Below are positions 40,375 to 40,451 of a DNA stretch of 40,451 bases, piece by piece. The notes under the pieces are model-generated. The model ran no database searches and was not told where the DNA came from. It worked only from the letters and a program-made list of their open reading frames with translations. The position numbers and the translations under genes are program-made. The stretch is from JAFKKS01 sp039808325 (GTDB lineage Bacteria > Pseudomonadota > Alphaproteobacteria > Rhizobiales > Xanthobacteraceae): contig JBDHSU010000018.1 in NCBI GenBank assembly GCA_039808325.1, positions 1 to 40,451 of the forward strand, written 5' to 3'. Position 1 is the first letter of the stretch. The number at the start of each line of letters is the position of its first letter.

Positions 40375-40451
40375 CTCCGCCCTCACCCTGAGGAGGCGCG
40401 CAAGCGCCGTCTCGAAGGGCGGGGGCGGCCTCGTCCTTCGAGACGCGGCCT
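40375..40451. repeat. REP-type palindromic repeat, cut by the window end
   Basis: CGTCTCGAAGG (40408-40418) faces CCTTCGAGACG (40435-40445), flanked by GC-rich words such as CCTCACCCTGAGGAGGCGCG. This is the general form of interspersed palindromes seen in Bradyrhizobium-like genomes. It probably continues beyond base 40451. Confidence 0.7.

Overview
The window is GC-rich chromosomal DNA from an alphaproteobacterium, most likely a member of the Hyphomicrobiales (Rhizobiales). The basis is the gene set: alphaproteobacterial families such as DUF2093 and DUF6101, a PmbA / bisphosphatase / DUF374 / WaaA / LpxK / DUF2093 lipid A cluster, an SSS-type hybrid histidine kinase, and GC-rich interspersed palindromes of the kind common in that order. 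Genus cannot be fixed from sequence reading alone. Most genes are intact and housekeeping-like. No transposase, integrase, CRISPR array or known defence system was seen.

Region 1 (1-4312) is the accessory end. A degenerate 3' piece of a tRNA (43-94) and an intact tRNA-Ile(CAU) (4237-4312) bracket about 4.1 kb with less GC-rich genes: a DUF1398 protein, a MarR regulator with a striking 44-bp operator palindrome, the NhaA antiporter with a translationally coupled 34-residue membrane microprotein, a DUF1330 protein, and a small gene interrupted by one ochre codon. This looks like an old island remnant.

Region 2 (4313-9001) holds a SIMPL-domain periplasmic protein and a tungstate-type ABC operon tupB-tupC-tupA. 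The operon continues into a ModA-like protein without a signal peptide and a secreted conserved protein. Region 3 (9011-14686) is catabolic: a TIM-barrel isomerase divergent from a Gfo/Idh/MocA dehydrogenase, a two-subunit CoA-transferase-like pair, an aspartate-dehydrogenase-like enzyme and an unassigned protein, with a 125-bp palindromic repeat between. Region 4 (14830-19163) is a two-component pair: a 1170-residue transporter-fused hybrid kinase facing a LuxR-type response regulator.

Region 5 (19206-33109) is core metabolism: YjbQ, a coiled-coil exported protein, PurD, XseA, a dienelactone-hydrolase-type enzyme, DUF2093, LpxK, WaaA, a DUF374 acyltransferase, a CysQ-type phosphatase, PmbA, DUF6101, UbiA with a coupled exported protein, and RsmE. 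Region 6 (33126-40451) carries an M48 protease with LemA, a PilZ protein, a HerA-like ATPase, a hotdog thioesterase, an Lrp/AsnC regulator divergent from an SHMT-like PLP enzyme, and repeats at the window end. Between the thioesterase and herA lies the most interesting non-coding signal: a sigma70-like promoter, a 10-bp stem, three exact 10-base repeats at 13-nt period and a strong intrinsic terminator. Together they predict a small RNA of about 140 nt.
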